NCBI GenBank assembly: GCA_963555705.1
Contig: OY743190.1
Coordinates: forward strand, 9,399,501 to 9,463,500
Direction of reading: 5' to 3'
Length of the DNA: 64,000 nt
Source: Ligustrum vulgare
Taxonomy: Eukaryota; Streptophyta; Magnoliopsida; Lamiales; Oleaceae
Position 1 is the first letter of the stretch. Every line of letters begins with the position of its first letter. Of the stretch, positions 20,573 to 32,965 are shown piece after piece. A program made the translations under genes and the position numbers. The notes below the pieces were generated by a model, which saw only the letters and a list, made by a program, of their open reading frames with translations, ran no database searches and was not told the origin of the DNA.

Positions 20573-23316
20573 TTTTAGTTGATCGTGGTGTTACTTCAAC
20601 TTGCCCTGGCATATGAGGTTCTTGATTTTAGTTGATCTTTGTTTGAAAAAATTAAAGAGTATCTTACTGTTTAGGTTTTATGTTAGTTTTCTTCGATTTG
20701 ACGAGATTTAACTACTTTTTTCTTGCAGTTCAATATTTTATTATCATTTTTTAATTACTGGTTTTCTTTTTTCACAAGTTTGATTTCGAGATTAAGATTT
20801 ATGGTTCATTATAAGTGACTGTAGCATGCAGGTCAGTGCTTTATGTCTTGATAGTCATATTATTTGATGTTCAAAAGTATGCTTCCACTTGGATTCCACT
20901 GTGAAATACGACGTTGATATCAAAATATTGTGCATATTGCTGCAGGCATTCCTTTAGACATCATGTCAGGACCCAATAACCCAGCAAATTTCTTCTTGCC
21001 ACAACAGGTTTTGTTTACACAAATGAAGTCTTGGAAAATATGGCTTATACATTTAGCTGTTGCTATTGTTTGTTTTAAGTTCTTCCTCCCTCCTCTCTTT
21101 CTTTTTAAGGCTTTGCATAGATGCCTTTTTCTTGGATCATCAGATTTTAACACTTTCAGATCCTGCAGTAACCCATTCTTTTGAGCAAATTTGGATAAGC
21201 TTCAAAGTATTTCAAACTTAATCTTAACTAAACTTTTGTCTCCAAACATCTTTGGAAAATTTAATTTTCTTATAAAGTGAATAAATGACTTATTTGATAG
21301 TAAAGTTTGGCCATAGGGGTTACTCTCTAAATAATTAACTTATTTCCAGCTTTTTTTTTATCATGAAAATCAGGATGCCTTTGATATTATGGAGACATTT
21401 CATCTGTTTTTACAAGCGATAAGAAACTAGTACTTTCATCTAAGGAACAAATTTTGTCCCAACATGCATTCAGGGAACCTGTTGTAACCAATAAAAAATG
21501 GACAATAGTAGTCTAAAGAAATTGGAAGACAGACATTAATTTTTATCATCCTCGAGATATTTGATTGGTATTAATTAATTCAAAGCACACATTATCTTAT
21601 TTTGCAGCAAAGCAACAAGTTTTGATTTAAAGTTAGTATAATTATTATAACATCTATACCTTCAATGAAGTATCTTGCGTAACTTTTTATTTGTTGTTAA
21701 AGCGTGTTATTCTTTCTTCTTATTTTGATCATGAACCTTAATAATTTTGAGAATGTAATAATTAGATGATCATACTCCATGCATTGCTCATATTATATAG
21801 TTTCTTTCATGATCTCAATTAATGCCCACCAAAAAATAATTTCATGCTAAATATAAAATTTCTTTATTATTTCCTCCGTGAAAGAACTTTTCAACATAAG
21901 TATTCATTGTTTCAATCAAAGGACAGAAGTTGTAGATTGTGATAAGAAAACTGGCAAGTATGAAACACACCATGCATGCAAATATTTTGTGCAACTTAAC
22001 ACATTCAATGCATTCCTCAAATTCTAATATGAGAGTTTCCTTGTGAACAATGATTGCCAAGCCTTGTTGCTGTGGTTTTAGATGTGGAACATAATGCTTT
22101 GTTATTAGAAGAAATTTTACTTTATGCTTTTCATTGGACGGGAATTAAGATACGCCAATCATAGGGCAATTGCCATCTCATATTTCAGGGTTGTTAGGAA
22201 TCAGAATATTCGAGTTCTAATCTTTCTTGATTATCCATTTTTATTAGTATGTGCTTATTTTGAATCTGCTATCATGAATTTTTTTTGATGTATCCGCTAA
22301 TTTTTCTCTCAGTACTTTGTACTCTTGTTTAATCTCACGTTCACCTTTTTGATTATTTAAAAATTTGTAGGTTAGGAAAGAAACACTAATCTACTTAGCA
22401 CATCTTGATCATGATGACGCTGAAAAGTAGGTATTTACCAGAACCCCCCCCCCCCCTCCCTATAGTGTCGTTTGAGCTTATCTACGTAAATGTAGGCCAC
22501 TAGATGTGCCAGTAAATGCCAATTGCATTTAAAATTAGCTTGCTACTACATGCATGGGCACTGAAAGTTACTTGGATTTTCGAGTCAAATGTTCACCTCG
22601 GACAATCACCAGCCACGAGGTAGAATTTAACCTAATTATTATTTGTATATAACCTTTTTGTCAAATATCAGATGGATGCAAATTATAGAGCTTTTGAATT
22701 ACAACCTCTTAATCTGATATTCCGTAGGGTACAAAATATAATTTTTGTGATGCTCATGTGTCTTTTGCATAAAATTTTATGCATGCGATGGAAAATCATT
22801 AAGCTTCTAGACAAGGCCCACTAGATGGGGGACATCTTTCCGACTTTCTATTGTGTTTATTGTTTGTTCTTTAGTTTATGTTGTTCCTTTTTTCCATTTC
22901 AGTATAGGTCATCTTTTATCCAATATTGTATTTCCAGAATTCTTAAAAAATGTAATTAAGCAAGTTTATTATTTTCTTATTTGGGGTTGTAAAAGTCAAG
23001 CCTCTTCCATTACCCATTGGGATTCAGGAATGAGACTTTACTTTGATGACTATAGTTTGTTTGTAGGAGAACGACACTATAAATTATCCATCACTCAAAA
23101 CCTTAATAAAATATTTAATTTTTTCTTGGCCCTCTTTATGTATCCTATAAGTTATTTGAAAGAAATGCTATTTTTTTCATTGTTTCCACGCAAATCATGG
23201 TTAAATTTTACCCAGTTCAGAAAACTGGAAAAAATCTCTTAGTACTCAAACTCTTTCTTGTTCTGTAGTTTAGTTGGAATTGTAAGCCTGCTTTCGGCAC
23301 CTGAAGCTGTCCAGAA
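20573..23316. other. no supported gene
   Basis: Mostly T-rich plus-strand sequence, like introns or UTRs. A short exon-like piece at about 20943-21008 encodes GIPLDIMSGPNNPANFFLP before CAACAG^GTTTTG, a possible donor. A poly-C run lies at 22444-22456. The 129-codon frame at 22853 is Phe/Leu-rich and not convincing. A transcribed, intron-rich gene relic is possible. Confidence 0.3.
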
Positions 23317-24161
23317 TGTCAGCCCAAGAGTAACTAACCAAGAGGGGGGTGAATTGGTTTATAAAACATTTTCGATAAATAATCTCAATCTTAAAATCAA
23401 TAAGTACAAGTATGAGCACTTAGTGTTGCAAGTAACTTAACTATCAATGTAGCGTGCTATAAATGTGTAAACTTAATTGATAAAGCAAGTATAACACTTA
23501 GATATAGTGTTGCACAATATAAATTGATAGAATAGAGTAAGTGCAATGTAAGTAAGTAAAATGAATAAGATGATGTAAATGCTATTTATAGAGGTTCAAT
23601 CAACCAACGTGATCTACGTCATTTGTTACCGAGCTCTCCATCATGAGTAAGGTCAAATCCACTATAATGGTAATTTACAACAAGGAGTATCAAATCCTTA
23701 AGCGACTTACAACAATGAGTACTTATCCTTAGGTGACTTACAACAAGGAGCACATATTCTTAAGTGACTTACTGTTAAGTGCATTTTTATACATTTTTAT
23801 ACCTTTAAATTAGCATTTTTTGGAATATCTTGAGCAAATATCTACTAATTTATGCAAGTTTTGTGTTTAAATAGGTTAATATCCAAGTTTGAGGCCAAAA
23901 ATTACAAAAGGAGTGAAAATTATGCTGAAATTAGAAGTTTTGGGACCATTTTGTCACTTTCGGGAAGTTGCGGACCTGTTGTGCAATTTAACCCAGGGAC
24001 CAGATTGCAAAATTCCAAAAGTTGAAGGAATTCAAGGGCAATTTTAGAAGGACCTATTTGAAAGGAATCTGAAAGTTTGGGGACCAATTGATTGGCAATG
24101 AAAGATGGAGGACTAGATTGCAATTATGGAAGGGACTAAGCTGCAAAGAACCATCCCAGCT

Positions 24162-24207
24162 GAGCCACGCGAACGCGTGGCTCTAACCAAGTCGCGAACG
24201 CGACTCA
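24162..24207. promoter_or_regulatory. CG-rich palindromes in the family D LTR
   Basis: A perfect 10-bp inverted repeat, GAGCCACGCG with its complement and an AA spacer, is followed by GTCGCGAACGCGAC. The homologous LTR keeps both at 53568-53613 with one arm changed. They lie upstream of the TATA box (TATAAATACC) on the plus strand. Confidence 0.6.
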
Positions 24208-24494
24208 GAACATGAAACATATCCGAGGAAACGGCAGGCCAGATTTTTGCACCGCGCGCGATCGCGAGTTAATTTTAATTTTTTTTTGTCGGACCGGTAG
24301 ACCCGGTTTGGCCCATTTCGCTGTGTTACGCGGATTTGTGCATTTTTTAGGATTTTTGAGATGAGATAAATACCCAACTTATGTAAGTTTTATTCTTCTT
24401 TTCCATTTTTTCTTGTACTTTCTCTCAAACTTTTCTTAATTAATGCATTAAATCTTTTAAGTTTTTGTATTTTTACTTGCTTTCCTTCAATTAA

Positions 24495-24670
24495 CGAAGT
24501 GTTCGACTAGCTCATTAATGAGCTATTTAAACTATAATTTAAATTACACAATTTTTCAAATCACTTTTTAACTACACATATTTTATCTCTCCAATTTTTA
24601 ACCACATATTTTACCTCGAAAACAACAAAAAATCTTCTCTCACCTCATTAACGAGCCGCCGAACGGAGTG
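24495..24670. mobile_element. Tourist-like MITE with TAA duplication, empty site available
   Basis: A 176-bp insertion absent from the homologous LTR near 53948, where the sequence reads straight through CTTCAATTAAAGCTTAATG. TAA is duplicated at both edges (24492-24494 and 24671-24673). Imperfect terminal inverted repeats end in GCTCATTAATGAG and its near complement. Related to the fragment near 28868. Confidence 0.88.
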
Positions 24671-26875
24671 TAAAGCTTAATGGTGTTGAGATTTTCATCA
24701 TTGTTGCTTTTTTCTAACTTTTCTCCTCAAACTTTCATGTTATTTATGGTTTAATTAAAACTTTATGTTGGGTTGTTCATGAAATTAATAGGTATCGAAA
24801 AAAATCTTGATTTAAAATGAAGAAAACTTGAAATTTCAATTTCAAGAGCTTAACTAGAATGAGAGTTTTTTTTTATTATCTTGTTTTAACACTTTGTTTA
24901 GCTTGTTGTTAAAATAATTATGTTAGTGCTTAAATGTTGTGATTTTATTATGAGTTAACTTTTATTATGAGCGAAATAGTATTTTGTTTGGATGATTGGT
25001 GTTACTTAACTTCACTTTGTTATTTTAAGTTTGTTTATTTATTTATTTTGAGTTATTTATTTTTAAGCATTTGCATTTATGATTATTGTCTTTTAACATT
25101 GTGTACTTTGATTTATGTTTATTGTCATACATTTGTCTATCTTAAGTAGTTAATTTATTTACAAAATTGTAAATTAATTAAGTGTTGTTTAAGTGAAATC
25201 ATAAATCCCAAATTTTTAATATTCCATTGTGTTTATTGTTGTTAGAATTTAAAGTTAGTTTGTTTATGTTTTATTTTCAAAAAAAAAAAAAAATTCAAAA
25301 ACTTATTGTGTGACTTCGTTGTTGAAATTAAATTAACTAGAGTGTGTAATTGAGTATACATTCCTCGTGGGATCGACAACCCGGACTCATAAAGTCCACT
25401 TTATTACTTGAACGCGACTCATGCGCTTGCGGTACTCGATTTTAGCGAACACTTACAACAAGGAACACTTATCCTTAAGTGACTTACAAGTTACAACAAG
25501 GAGCACATATCCTTAACAACAATCGAGTTTTTACAAGGCTCTCGAAACCATAAGATAACAAATGTTAAGTTTACAATTGTGGAAAACTCTCTTAAACAAA
25601 TGATATAATCGAATCATGTATATAGAGAGTTTTGGATAACACTTCGATAGATGACAATGAATTTAGTTCAAGTGTTTTGTTGAAAAGTCTTTGATAAATA
25701 TGATGTGAAATATGTAGGATCTTTGAATCAAAGCTTTTAACCAAATAATCTCTCTTAACAAGTAATATAAGTTAAGTATGAAGAGGGATTTTCACTTTAA
25801 TAAAAGTGCTTGGTAAAGAAGAACTTTTGTAAGTAAAAATGATAATAATCAAGCTTGAAAAGTTTTCTTACCTACTTGGAATATTTGATGAGATAGATGA
25901 ATAAATATTCAATAGATCAAGTTAAGTACCAAGAGATGTCAACACTTGAATAATTAACAATAAGTTAAGCTCAAAGTGTTTGGATAATGGAAATTTGATA
26001 AATCAAATGATAATGAAAATTATAACACAAATTATCAAAGTTTTTCAATAGAAATTCTCTTTTTAAAAATTAAAACAAGTTTAGAACAAAGAGAGACTTA
26101 CACTTCTAATCCAATATATAATGTGAAGTTATTGAAGAATTTTAAACAATATAAAATCAAAAATTTTCACAAAACTTTCTTCCAAAAACTTTGATGAATT
26201 TGATAAAACAAAGTTTAGATCAATCAAGATTTTCTAATAAAAATAGATGAATATAAACCAAGTAAGAACAATGAATTTTCACAAGAAATCTTCTCTAAAA
26301 TCTCTTATTAATAGTTTAAAATGAATGTAAGAAAGAAGGCTATTTATAGAGCAAATTTCACACATACTATCTTTTGCGGTCGACCTCAATATAACTGTTG
26401 CGAGAATATATCCGTTGTAGTTCAAAATAGAACAATGCGGTCGACCTCAAAGCTACATGCTCTCTTTAGATGCGGTTGACCTGTCTTGACAGCATTTCAA
26501 AAACTTGATTTTTCAAAGGATTTGATCAAATTTGATTTTGAAAATGATATTTTAATGACTTTAAAAATGTTACTTGAGCTTATGAAGGGCATTGCCAACT
26601 ATTGATGCATTAACCTTACATATGTTGAGAAGCGATTTGTAAATGCTCGATTTTTTTGTAAGCTTCATACATTGATCTTCATACTATCATGCTTCATGAC
26701 TTGAATATTGTATCTTGTGTTTTTTTTTATCTTTTATCTTCGAGAGATGATTTGTACTTTGAATGCTTTGAAGATTATCATTACATGAAACACTTGAAGC
26801 ACACTTGTTAATAACACAATATAATCTTATTTGTTATGATCAAAACAATAAGGTTAAGTTAACCATAGGTCAACA

Positions 26876-27407
26876 AAGAAGACCATTGAACCCATTGTGA
26901 ACGTTCTCTTTAGGCAAGCAGTCCCTCTACAAGCAAGCGGTCCCCCTACTTCTGTTATTTAGGCTCTTAACGACGTTACTTCAAAACAATAACTTTCTTA
27001 ATTTGGAATTTTTATAAACTCTTTATTTATATATATTGTGTTGTTTCTTGAAGTCATACATATTCTTTGTTAGAGTAATAAATTGTTTCATCACATGGAA
27101 AAGGCATAGAACATTTATTTTAGTTTAAACATGGAGTGAAAGTTTTATAAATAACTTATTTTCTATTCTTCATTATAGATGTAAATACAAATTTTACGGT
27201 GCAACGATCGCCAAATTTGTATGATATTAGGTACCAAAAATTAATCTATCACATGTACACGCTATTATATACTTAACAATAATACGGCACGTGCGTCAAA
27301 CTAGTCTTGTACAAAAGTCAATTTCGCACTAAAATTTAGCCCTGAGGTACTTCAAAATCACGACTTGTGTAAATTTGCATTAAAAAACTGCTTTAAAAAC
27401 ATATTTA
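26876..27407. other. no gene seen; possible Helitron 3' end
   Basis: AATACGGCACGTGCGTCAAACTAG before a host T near 27304 resembles a Helitron end, but the hairpin is weak and no matching 5' end was fixed. CAAGCAGTCCC/CAAGCGGTCCC is a short repeat near 26920. Confidence 0.3.
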
Positions 27408-27581
27408 GAGCCTATTTGGTAATGTGATAAAATTTGATTTTTGTGGTTTTTTATATTTTTTTATGGACGCGTGGTTTAAAAATATTTTGAAAAGTAAAAA
27501 TGGTCGGCTTGATTGAGAATGGATGGTTGAGATTGAGTTTGAAAAGTTATGATGAAATTTTTTCCATTAGCAAACAAACTC
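27408..27581. mobile_element. Tourist-like MITE with TTA duplication
   Basis: A 174-bp element with ends GAGCCTATTTGGTAATG and CATTAGCAAACAAACTC, flanked by TTA at 27405-27407 and 27582-27584. Same length as the 4478-4651 copy. The interior matches it in reverse orientation (for example TGAGATTGAGTTTGAAAAG against CTTTTCAAACTCAATCTCA-like words). Confidence 0.83.
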
Positions 27582-27584
27582 TTA

Positions 27585-28162
27585 GCCTATGTTTAGTATA
27601 AATTAAAATCTAGATTATAACATCTTATGAGATCCACAATATTTGAACCACACATTTCATTAACTTTTATAAAATTTACTAAAAATCTGATTTTAATTTT
27701 CATTTTTAGACACATTTTTTATTTGACCAACAACTTTTATTCACTTTTCATTACAGTTTAATGAGATTTACAATTTTTATTAACTCCAAACAAGATCACA
27801 TGGCCTATTGGCATACAACATTGAAAAGGGCTTAACAAGAGCGTACATACAAGTAAGAAACTATTAATGGTGGTGGTTCGTTTTAAATTTAAAGGAAGTG
27901 AACTTTTAATCCATATTTTGATTTTTTTTCATAAATACAAATATTAAAATGTTGTTTGATTTTGCTAAAAACACAGAATTCTAGTATATATTTTAAAAAA
28001 AAATAAGGGGAAATATATTGCCCCACATTCTTTAATTGATACATCACATTATATTTACACCACATCTAAAAATACATTTCTGATAAGAACAATCATTTAA
28101 TGTGATCAATATAACCCTTCTCATCCTTACGAGATCTCTCTCTTATATGTGCACCACAGTAC

Positions 28163-28164
<2 letters not shown>
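27585..28164. other. possible second MITE, otherwise empty
   Basis: CCTATGTTTAGTATAAATT near 27588 and CTCCAAACAAGATC near 27786 could be the ends of another small element with a TTTGAACCACACATTTCATT interior word. No gene seen. Confidence 0.3.

Positions 28165-28230
<66 letters not shown>
28165..28230. repeat. (AG)33 microsatellite
   Basis: A pure 66-bp AG run. A 94-codon frame from 28326 follows it but has no recognisable features, so no gene is called. Confidence 0.97.
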
Positions 28231-28232
<2 letters not shown>

Positions 28233-29315
28233 GTGATGGTACGGAACTTCTTCTCTTCCCTACTTGTGAGTGGTATGAAGATTAGAAAAATGATTCTTCT
28301 CTCTAGATGAAAAACTAGAGAGTGTGTGAAGCGATGGTGTAAAAAACTGCCTACTTCTCTTTCGAGCCCTACCAGCTACCACACTGGTGCTCGTATTTCT
28401 TCTAGTTTCTTCCCTATCCTCATGGATCTACACTCGATCTATTCAGGCAGCTGGACATGGAAACAAGCAAGCAAATCAATACAATCTCTAAGGGGAAAGG
28501 GAAAAAAAGCCTTCGAATTCAATCCAATAAATTGTCTTTTGGCTACTCTTCATATTCAATTCGTAATCCCTTATGCATTTTTTTTATTAATAAATTATTT
28601 TGCACTTTGAATCCTTATGAAAGATGAATTGACAGACTTAATATCTTCTCAGAGATTAGTACTAATTTAGGTTAAAGTTGCGTGGATATAAACATAAGAA
28701 TAAAAATATGGGCATTAAAGTCTTTTTATATATGACTATATTTGTAATTAACAAAATTCATTGAAAATGTGATGTATTTATTAGTTTTCGCGATGACTAT
28801 ATAAACATATTGTTGAAAAAGTTGATAAAGATTGTGAATCTTACAAAATTTGTAATAAAATTAAGAAGCTGTTCGATAAACCCATTTTAAATGGATTTAT
28901 AAATTACACAATTTCACATAACACTTTTTAACTACACATATTTTCAAATCACTTTTTTAACTACATATTTTATCCTGAAAATAACAATAAATCATTTATA
29001 AACAAAAGGGGGCCTCTGAAACAAAATCTAATTATTAACTTAAACTTTTATCAATTTTTTAGCAAAATCAAATATGGGTTAAAACTCAAATTATATGATC
29101 TTATTCAGGCCACAGTCCCACATCACTTCATGTAAAGCCTGAGTCTCAAAATAATTTATTTATTAATTATTGATTATCAAGAAATTAGAAAATAGTTACT
29201 TGCTTCTTTGTGCAAGATTTGTTTATATATTGTAAGCTTTTGACTCTAATATGTCAGCATATCGAGTCATTATCTGGAAACAAAAGTCAGCCCTAGTCAT
29301 TGTCACTCTTTATAT
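28231..29315. other. no supported gene; MITE-like remnant
   Basis: Around 28868-29012 the sequence CTGTTCGATAAACCC with TTTTTAACTACACATATTTT and a terminal purine run resembles the 24495-24670 MITE. The rest shows no repeat or gene. Confidence 0.3.
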
Positions 29316-29317
29316 CC

Positions 29318-29480
29318 TTTGTTTGGCAAAATTAGTTTTTAAACATGTTTTTTATCACACAATTTCTTAAATCACTTTTTAATCACACATATTTTCTCTC
29401 TTCACTTTTTAACCACACATTTTACCTAAAAAACATAAAAAACGTGTTTTTAAACAAATTTTTTTTAATAAACATAGGCT
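29318..29480. mobile_element. MITE, TTTGTTTGG type
   Basis: Imperfect inverted ends: the left CCTTTGTTTGGCAAAATTAG pairs with the right-end complement CCTATGTTTATTAAAAAAAA, followed on both sides by TTTTTAAACA(T/C)G words. The interior holds repeated TCACTTTTTAA(T/C)CACACAT words. Target duplication not resolved. Confidence 0.5.
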
Positions 29481-29639
29481 AAAATTTGATACGAGAGAGA
29501 GAGAAGGATGAAGTAACGATGGAGAATAAATTAATAATAAAAGCTAATACATAGGAAAAAGGGGTTGTTTGTACATATATCTAACTTTTTATATCATAAT
29601 TGAAATTTACTTCATTTAAAAAAAAAAAAAAAACTGAAA

Positions 29640-30545
29640 AATACTTCAATTTTTTTTTTTCTTTTGAAAAATACCGTTTTCTACAAGTATCATGTTGTAA
29701 AACTTTAAAGTTTCACAAAATGATACCTATGATACTTCAAATTTTTTGTATCATAACATGAAACTTCATCAACTTTTTATGATACTTTGGGTGAAATTAT
29801 AGCATCACAACATGATGATATTTTACACTTTTTTAATGATACTTCATCTCAAACATAAAATCAAATAGTTCACTCAATATTCTCTAATTTTCGGTTACAG
29901 TCTACAACCACTGACCATCACCATAGCCACCACGACTACAACCACCTTCTCAACAGCACTTTCACAACCACCGACCCCCACCAAGGAATAAAAAAATTGA
30001 ATTCTGAAACCGCACAAGTTTCAATCTCGATCTCCTTATACCCAAAAAGAGGATCTAAATGAAAATAGAATTTTATTAAAAGATCTACAGCCCCATAGAT
30101 TCATGATTTTATACGAATTAAACTCAAGCTATAATTAATAATTATTAAGAAATCAAGCTAAGAAATTACCAGGTACCTGGGGTTTTGAAATGCAATGATA
30201 TGAAGTGGGGGATAGAGATTAATAGATACAGAAGGAATCGCGACGAATGAGCCGAGCATTGAGATCTTTTGGTTAATGATCTTTGAAATGTGCGAAGGGT
30301 TATAAATTTGGTTTCCCTCGATGGTGCTGTGGTGGTGGTTCGGTGGTGTTGAAGTAGTGATTCGGTGGTAGCGTGGTGCTGACGATGCTGTGGTGGTAGT
30401 TTTGTTAGGAAGAAGACGAGGGATAGCAATGGAAGCAATCGGGAAGAAAGGAAAGTAAATTTTAGTTTTTTTCTCAATACAGTGATTTGTGCATTTTATC
30501 CTAAAAAATAGTGTAGGGTGCAATTATCTTTAGAAAAAAAAATTA
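29640..30545 (+). repeat. composite repeat: GATACTT/GTATCAT array plus ACC-rich tract
   Basis: About eight GATACTT or GTATCAT words (29685-29850) precede an ACC-rich tract (29900-29985). A GGTGGT-rich stretch follows (30320-30400), then a GA-rich segment and T-rich sequence with GTGTAGGGTGCAATTATC. The word matches that at 17000-17135. Thr/His/Pro-rich minus-strand frames here are by-products. Confidence 0.5.
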
Positions 30546-30900
30546 ATTGGGCTTAAGACAAGACTGGACTCCACTACTGGAGTATTCTTTCTTCGCTTGT
30601 CATCTCCTCAGGGTAGAGATGACAAAAAATTCGACCCGTTCCGAACTCAATGGACCACGGGACAAGGGTACCCACCACGCAGCCATCCCTATGACCTCAT
30701 GCATTTTTGAGAAAAACCCTAACCATTTGAATATATATCATTGAATTATAGAGAGTTGTAGCCTAGTCACATAAAACATTCATTTTGATTTGTTTTGAGT
30801 TGTCAAAACGAGATTCGGAGTTATTTAAGATGCTACAAAAAGTAGATACTTGAAAAGCCACTTGATCGAGATCAAATAGTTATAAGTATATAGATCCATT
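30546..30900. other. no supported gene
   Basis: Short frames only. No repeat recognised. Confidence 0.3.
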
Positions 30901-30904
30901 TAGA

Positions 30905-31095
30905 GATCATAACCCTGTTTTGGGTACAAGCATTATCGTAACAATTACTCTGTCACTGGAAAGTTTCGACCTTGTCCCAATCAATGTGTCGATAATGATA
31001 TTGTCATCACTGATGCAACTGTAACAAGAGATGAGCGCGGGATTTGTCACTTTTGTGGTGCTTATGCTAAAAGGATTGTACGCCAATCCTAGTAG
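30905..31095 (+). pseudogene. protein-coding fragment, family unknown
   Basis: One frame encodes NNYSVTGKFRPCPNQCVD, then ITDATVTRDERGICHFCGAY and AKRIVRQS before a stop. The Cys spacing (PCPNQC and CHFC) looks like a small metal-binding motif, but I cannot name the family. The 3' part is duplicated at 31325. Confidence 0.3.
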
Positions 31096-31570
31096 AAAAT
31101 GAAGTGGCTTTGGCGGTTCTCGACGGTCTAATATTTGTCAAAGAATATGGTTTCAATTGTATATGGCAATTCCTGTTTGACAAACGTTAAAAAGATTTAT
31201 TTTTAGTAAAATGAGTTTTGAAATAGTGATTTTTTGGAGATTGTTAAAAAGTAGAATTTGAATGTGCGGTTGACAACGAGTTTGAAAAAATGAATGACAA
31301 ACGGGTGCTTATGCTAAAAGGATTGGTGCTTATGCTAAAAGGATTGTACGCCAATCCCGGTAGAAAATGAAGTGGCTTTGGCGGTTCTCGACGGTCTAAT
31401 ATTTGTCAAACAATATGGTTTCAATTGTATATGGCAATTCCTGTTTGACAAACATTAAAAAAATTTATTTTTAGTAAAATGAGTTTTAAAATAGTGATTT
31501 TTTGGAATTGTTAAAAAGTAGAAGTTGAATGTGCTGTTGACAATGAGTTTGGAAAAATGAATGACAAATG
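31057..31570 (+). repeat. tandem duplication of about 268 bp
   Basis: Unit 1 starts GGTGCTTATGCTAAAAGG at 31057 and unit 2 at 31325. A 22-bp start fragment is repeated once more at 31303-31324. The units share GAAGTGGCTTTGGCGGTTC and ATATGGCAATTCCTGTTTG. Divergence is low. Confidence 0.85.
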
Positions 31571-31707
31571 GGGACAGAGTAAATAAATGGATAGTAATTA
31601 TGAACATGTGAAAAAAAAAGAACTTATAATGTTTAACAAACAGGACTTAATGTTTGGTTTGATTGTGATTCGTTTAGCTTGTGGCAATTTGATTAAATGG
31701 AAGTCTG

Positions 31708-32361
31708 TGTTGTCAAAAATGTGACGGGAATAATAAAATAAAATAAAAATAAAACAGAAATGTAGAAGAAAGATGAAGCGAGGTATGCTGAAGCAAATCT
31801 CCTTAAGATAGATTTCGCCCCCTGAAAAGGTGCTAACAGGATCGAAGGACGTATGTCTCCCAAGATACAACGCTTCTTCCAAAGTAGGTACTGCACTATA
31901 CCCACCTTGTCGGTCAAACCAAAGTTTGACTTGTATTCTTCTAGAATGAAATGGAAACCGAGCCTTAAGAAAATTCCAGAAATTATTTTTGCAGAATTTT
32001 GTTAAAGCAAAATATCAATCGAGAGAGAGAATATATAAAATCAGAATATGATTTTGGTGTAGGAAATATGGAAAATGAGGTCTCTATTTATAGATTTTCA
32101 AGTGTCTCTTCAAAATGTTGCATCTTTTGGAAAAATTAATTTAAACCATTAGATCATACATTTTCATTTTTTAATAGTTTATATTGCACATATTCATAAG
32201 ATTATGACTTTTCATTTTTCAATCTTTGAATAGTCACATCCAATCGTAAACATCATGACTTTTCAATATGAATCTAAATATTTGAAAAGTTGTGACCAAC
32301 AATTGCACCAATTGGAGACTTTTTCAATCATACTATAAATAATTGACCAATTATTCTAACA
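31708..32361 (-). repeat. 3' LTR of the Tork-like element
   Basis: 654 bp. Contains a minus-strand TATA box (ATCTATAAATAGAGACC, near 32080). Differs from the 5' LTR by scattered substitutions and lacks its ATCGATCGATCAATCGATCG stretch. Confidence 0.92.
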
Positions 32362-32965
32362 ATCCTCTACATGAATGGAAGAAGTCGACTCAAAACAAGG
32401 AAGATGAAGAAGAGTACAATTTGAAAGATAACGCATCAAGATAGGTAGCTTTAACTTTGAACCTTCCATAGTAAGAATCTATTGAACTCACTTGGCTAAT
32501 CAGTGAACACAACGTTTTGAACTGTCAGCCGTTATTGTAAGCTCAGACAATAAATCAAACACGTCATCTCTCATATCAGACTTGGTTCTCTATTGTGTTC
32601 ATTATTTCGGCCCTAAACTTCTTGGGTTCTGCGAGTGCTTTAGAGAATTCGCCTAAGTAAAATTCTCAAAGAACCGACCATGTTCGCACTAACATAGGTG
32701 ATATTCTATAAAGAGTATCCTTCAATTCCCCACTTATACTAATTACAAGATATAGTTATCATTAAAAGTAAAAACTTATCCTTAACATTCTGTGCAGGCA
32801 GCACTTTTGCATCATATAAATGACAAGGAGTAAAAACTCTGAAGTGTTTCTCATCAAGTCAATCATAACTAGTTTTCCTATTGAACCTAGTCCGTGGGAT
32901 CTCCAGTCTCTAGGTTAGGTTTCCATCAAGTTGACTCATTTAGATATAGACTTTAAGCCCATTTC

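Larger units (their letters stand above)
23773..25451 (+). mobile_element. solo LTR of the Athila/Tat-like element (family D)
   Basis: Begins TGTTAAGTGCATTTTTATAC and ends GATTTTAGCGAACA, with a perfect CTTAC duplication at 23768-23772 and 25452-25456. It matches the 5' LTR at 53178-54724 throughout, apart from a 176-bp MITE insertion. Removing the MITE and its TAA leaves about 1.5 kb, the size of the other LTR. It carries the hairpin GAGCCACGCG-AA-CGCGTGGCTC. Confidence 0.92.
23317..26875 (-). mobile_element. solo LTR, family A, second copy, with nested insertion
   Basis: Starts TGTCAGCCCAAGAGTAAC and ends GGTCAACA, matching the 6959-8588 copy along its length. Flanks are CAGAA and AAGAA, a near-match duplication. 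It is interrupted by a family D solo LTR at 23773-25451. Segments 23700-23760 and 25440-25510 show repeated TTACAACAAGGAGCAC units, so part of the LTR is expanded compared with the first copy. Strand follows the first copy. Confidence 0.78.

Noticed and set aside
22853..23242. 129-codon frame with hydrophobic N-terminus
   Set aside because: No recognisable motif, no promoter, and T-rich sequence readily gives Phe/Leu-rich frames.
27281..27304. Helitron 3' end CACGTGCGTCAAACTAG
   Set aside because: Hairpin is weak and no matching 5' TC end could be fixed; kept only as a note.
19870..27304. A 7.4-kb Helitron carrying the 20231 frame
   Set aside because: Would need a 5' end in the AATCTAATATAATCC repeat and the weak 27304 end; both are too uncertain.
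28326..28610. 94-codon frame after the AG microsatellite
   Set aside because: No motif and no support beyond length.
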